The notes under the pieces: model-generated
What the model saw: the letters and a program-made list of their open reading frames with translations, nothing else
Database searches by the model: none
Told to the model about the DNA's origin: nothing
Assembly: GCA_025331125.1 (NCBI GenBank)
Contig: JAOALB010000095.1
Location: 1 to 53,352, forward strand
Direction: 5' to 3'
DNA from: Mycogone perniciosa
Lineage: Eukaryota; Ascomycota; Sordariomycetes; Hypocreales; Hypocreaceae
Length of the DNA stretch: 53,352 nt
Translations under genes and position numbers: made by a program
In this document: positions 52,086 to 53,352 of the stretch, piece by piece
How positions within the stretch are numbered: the stretch's first letter is position 1
Layout: each line of letters begins with the position of its first letter

Positions 52086-53352
52086 GGCTGAGAGGATCGA
52101 GCCTGGAGGGCAGGAATATGCAGGCGGACTGCGCGGCCGGGGCGAGCGATGCGCGGTTGGTATGAACGGGTTAGTTGGAGGAATTGGTAGGCAATGCGGC
52201 GCTGCTTGATTTGGATTTCGACGGTTCGCGATCAAGATCGGGAGTTGGGTTTCCTTTTGTTTGGGGGGATCGTGCGATGGCGGGGTTGCTCTATTTTCCC
52301 CGTTTGCTGTGTTGGCAGAAGCTAAGCAGAGACGCGGGGTTATGTCCAAGACGTGTTGATAAGATAATGGAATAAATAATAATACTACATACATGTAGTA
52401 CTTCGTAGATACACGGAAATGCGACAGCGGCGCGCGCCTCGACTTTGCTAAATCTGTTGAGAAGATAGAAAAACCCGCTGTTTCAAATCGATGGCGAGCT
52501 TCGAAGCACGTGGGAGTAGCCGCAATGATGGAGGAAGTATGTTGATGATGGTGATGATGATGAGCTGCATGGGCTGTTGAGATGTGATGTGAGTGAGTAT
52601 CATGTGCATGTGCTCGTAAGACTTCTGTCATACATCGTCCTGGCACCTTGTCGCTTGTCTAGAACCTGCCTGGGCCAAGCATTTGAGCCATATACCATAT
52701 CAGACCATATCAACAGCGCGAAGTGGGTTTCACTGGAAGCTTCGGCTTTGTTCTGATGGTTTGGTCATGATTGGTTCATGCTGAGCTGATGGGCCTGCAG
52801 CGCAACTCGGGCCAGAGGCAAGGAAGGATGGAGCCAAATGCTACTATGGACGGGCCAATCTTGCCCGCAGGATAGTAATAATAAAAGAAGGCTCGAGAAG
52901 AATGCTTTTTTTCCTCTTTCTGTTTTGTTGGAACTGGAGGGGCTCGCGCTGAGGGTTGGGGGCTAGAAACCGTTGGAAGCAGTGCTCTGGAGGATTGGGA
53001 GTGGATGCTCTGTGAGGCGCGCCGATGCCAATTATACGTCGGGCCTCCGACCATCGACGGCTTTCAAGACATCTTGTTGCTTTGTTTTCGAGTGCATGAC
53101 CAGCAGCAACAGACTCATTTCGGTTGTTTTGGTTTTCTTTTTGGCTATCTCGGCAAAAAGCGTTCTACTATCTCCGGAGTCCCCTTTCCGTCCTGCTCCG
53201 TCTGTCATGCCGTGAGATGAAAAAAAAAAAAAAAAAAAAAAAATAAAAAATAAAAAAAATAAAAAAAAGATAAAATAAAAGGAAAATAAAAACGAAGGAA
53301 AAGGAAAAGGCAAGTAAATTATAAGAAATTACTTTAAAAGAGTAGTAATTTA
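52086..53352. other. Right flank, no gene seen
   Basis: Promoter and leader of 6-phosphogluconolactonase at the left. GAT/ATG trinucleotide repeats lie at about 52536-52562 and the motif TACTTCGTA at 52399-52407. Beyond 52700 I see only short unsupported frames, then an A-rich end. Confidence 0.55.
53220..53352. repeat. A-rich low-complexity tract at the window end
   Basis: A run of 24 A (53220-53243) is followed by TA(6-8) units and an A/G-rich stretch almost free of C to about 53310. It could be a genuine simple-sequence region or the eroded tail of a poly-A retroelement; the window ends before this can be judged. Confidence 0.7.

Noticed and set aside
1..53352. tRNA genes, CRISPR arrays, operons
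   Set aside because: I looked for GGTTCGANNCC-type B boxes on both strands and saw none in a tRNA context; no regularly spaced direct repeats of array type; gene structure is eukaryotic.
53220..53352. Retroelement poly-A tail at the window end
   Set aside because: No reverse transcriptase or other element sequence lies upstream; the A-rich tract alone is not enough.

Overview
The window looks like nuclear DNA of a filamentous ascomycete (Pezizomycotina, Sordariomycetes; Hypocreales is my guess). The grounds are short introns (47-183 nt) with GTAAGT-like donors and CTGAC/CTAAC-like branch sites, moderate gene density, genes on both strands without operons, and gene families typical of that group. 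I find fifteen protein-coding genes. Their coding sequence sums to about 28 kb of 53 kb. I found no rRNA, tRNA, CRISPR array or intact transposon by eye.

Layout, left to right: an F-box/leucine-rich-repeat protein ending in a CaaX box (607-2673, -); a PAS-domain protein kinase of the Psk1/PASK family (5726-9527, +); the SEA/GATOR2 subunit Sea4/Mio (10056-13395, -), divergent from the rRNA-processing factor Efg1 (13961-14942, +); a protein with two dsRNA-binding-like folds (15575-16562, +); tRNA 2'-phosphotransferase Tpt1 with RGG tails (16681-17705, -); a large Ser-rich disordered protein (18727-22047, -); about 6.3 kb without a credible gene (22048-28312); a dual-specificity MAP-kinase phosphatase (28313-30790, +); the ER nucleotide-sugar transporter Hut1 (31786-33137, -); a triple-KH RNA-binding protein of the Rnc1/Pbp2 type (34745-36011, -); a clathrin/AP-adaptor accessory protein (38597-40381, -), divergent from a TBC1D5-like Rab GAP (40894-43372, +); a disordered protein with a C-terminal cysteine cluster (46027-48189, +); a basic Ser/Thr/Pro-rich, possibly microtubule-linked protein (49043-50683, +); and 6-phosphogluconolactonase (51300-52085, -).

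The genes are mostly conserved housekeeping and signalling genes and do not form a biosynthetic cluster. Loose themes are nutrient signalling (PAS kinase, Sea4), membrane traffic (the adaptor accessory protein, the TBC protein), RNA processing (Efg1, Tpt1, dsRBM and KH proteins) and MAP-kinase control (the phosphatase and an Rnc1-like RNA-binding protein).

The most striking feature outside the genes is a 9-mer, TACTCCGTA (reverse TACGGAGTA). I counted 26 exact copies by eye where about 0.4 would be expected by chance in random sequence. Twenty-five of them lie outside coding sequence. It occurs singly, in tandem with a 7-bp period, and as 16-bp palindromes. A sister motif, TACTTCGTA/TACGAAGTA, behaves the same way. 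No gene in the window explains it, and it is my main candidate for an undescribed element. Intron positions were deduced by eye from splice sites, reading frame and family continuity; every gene model given has a total coding length divisible by three.
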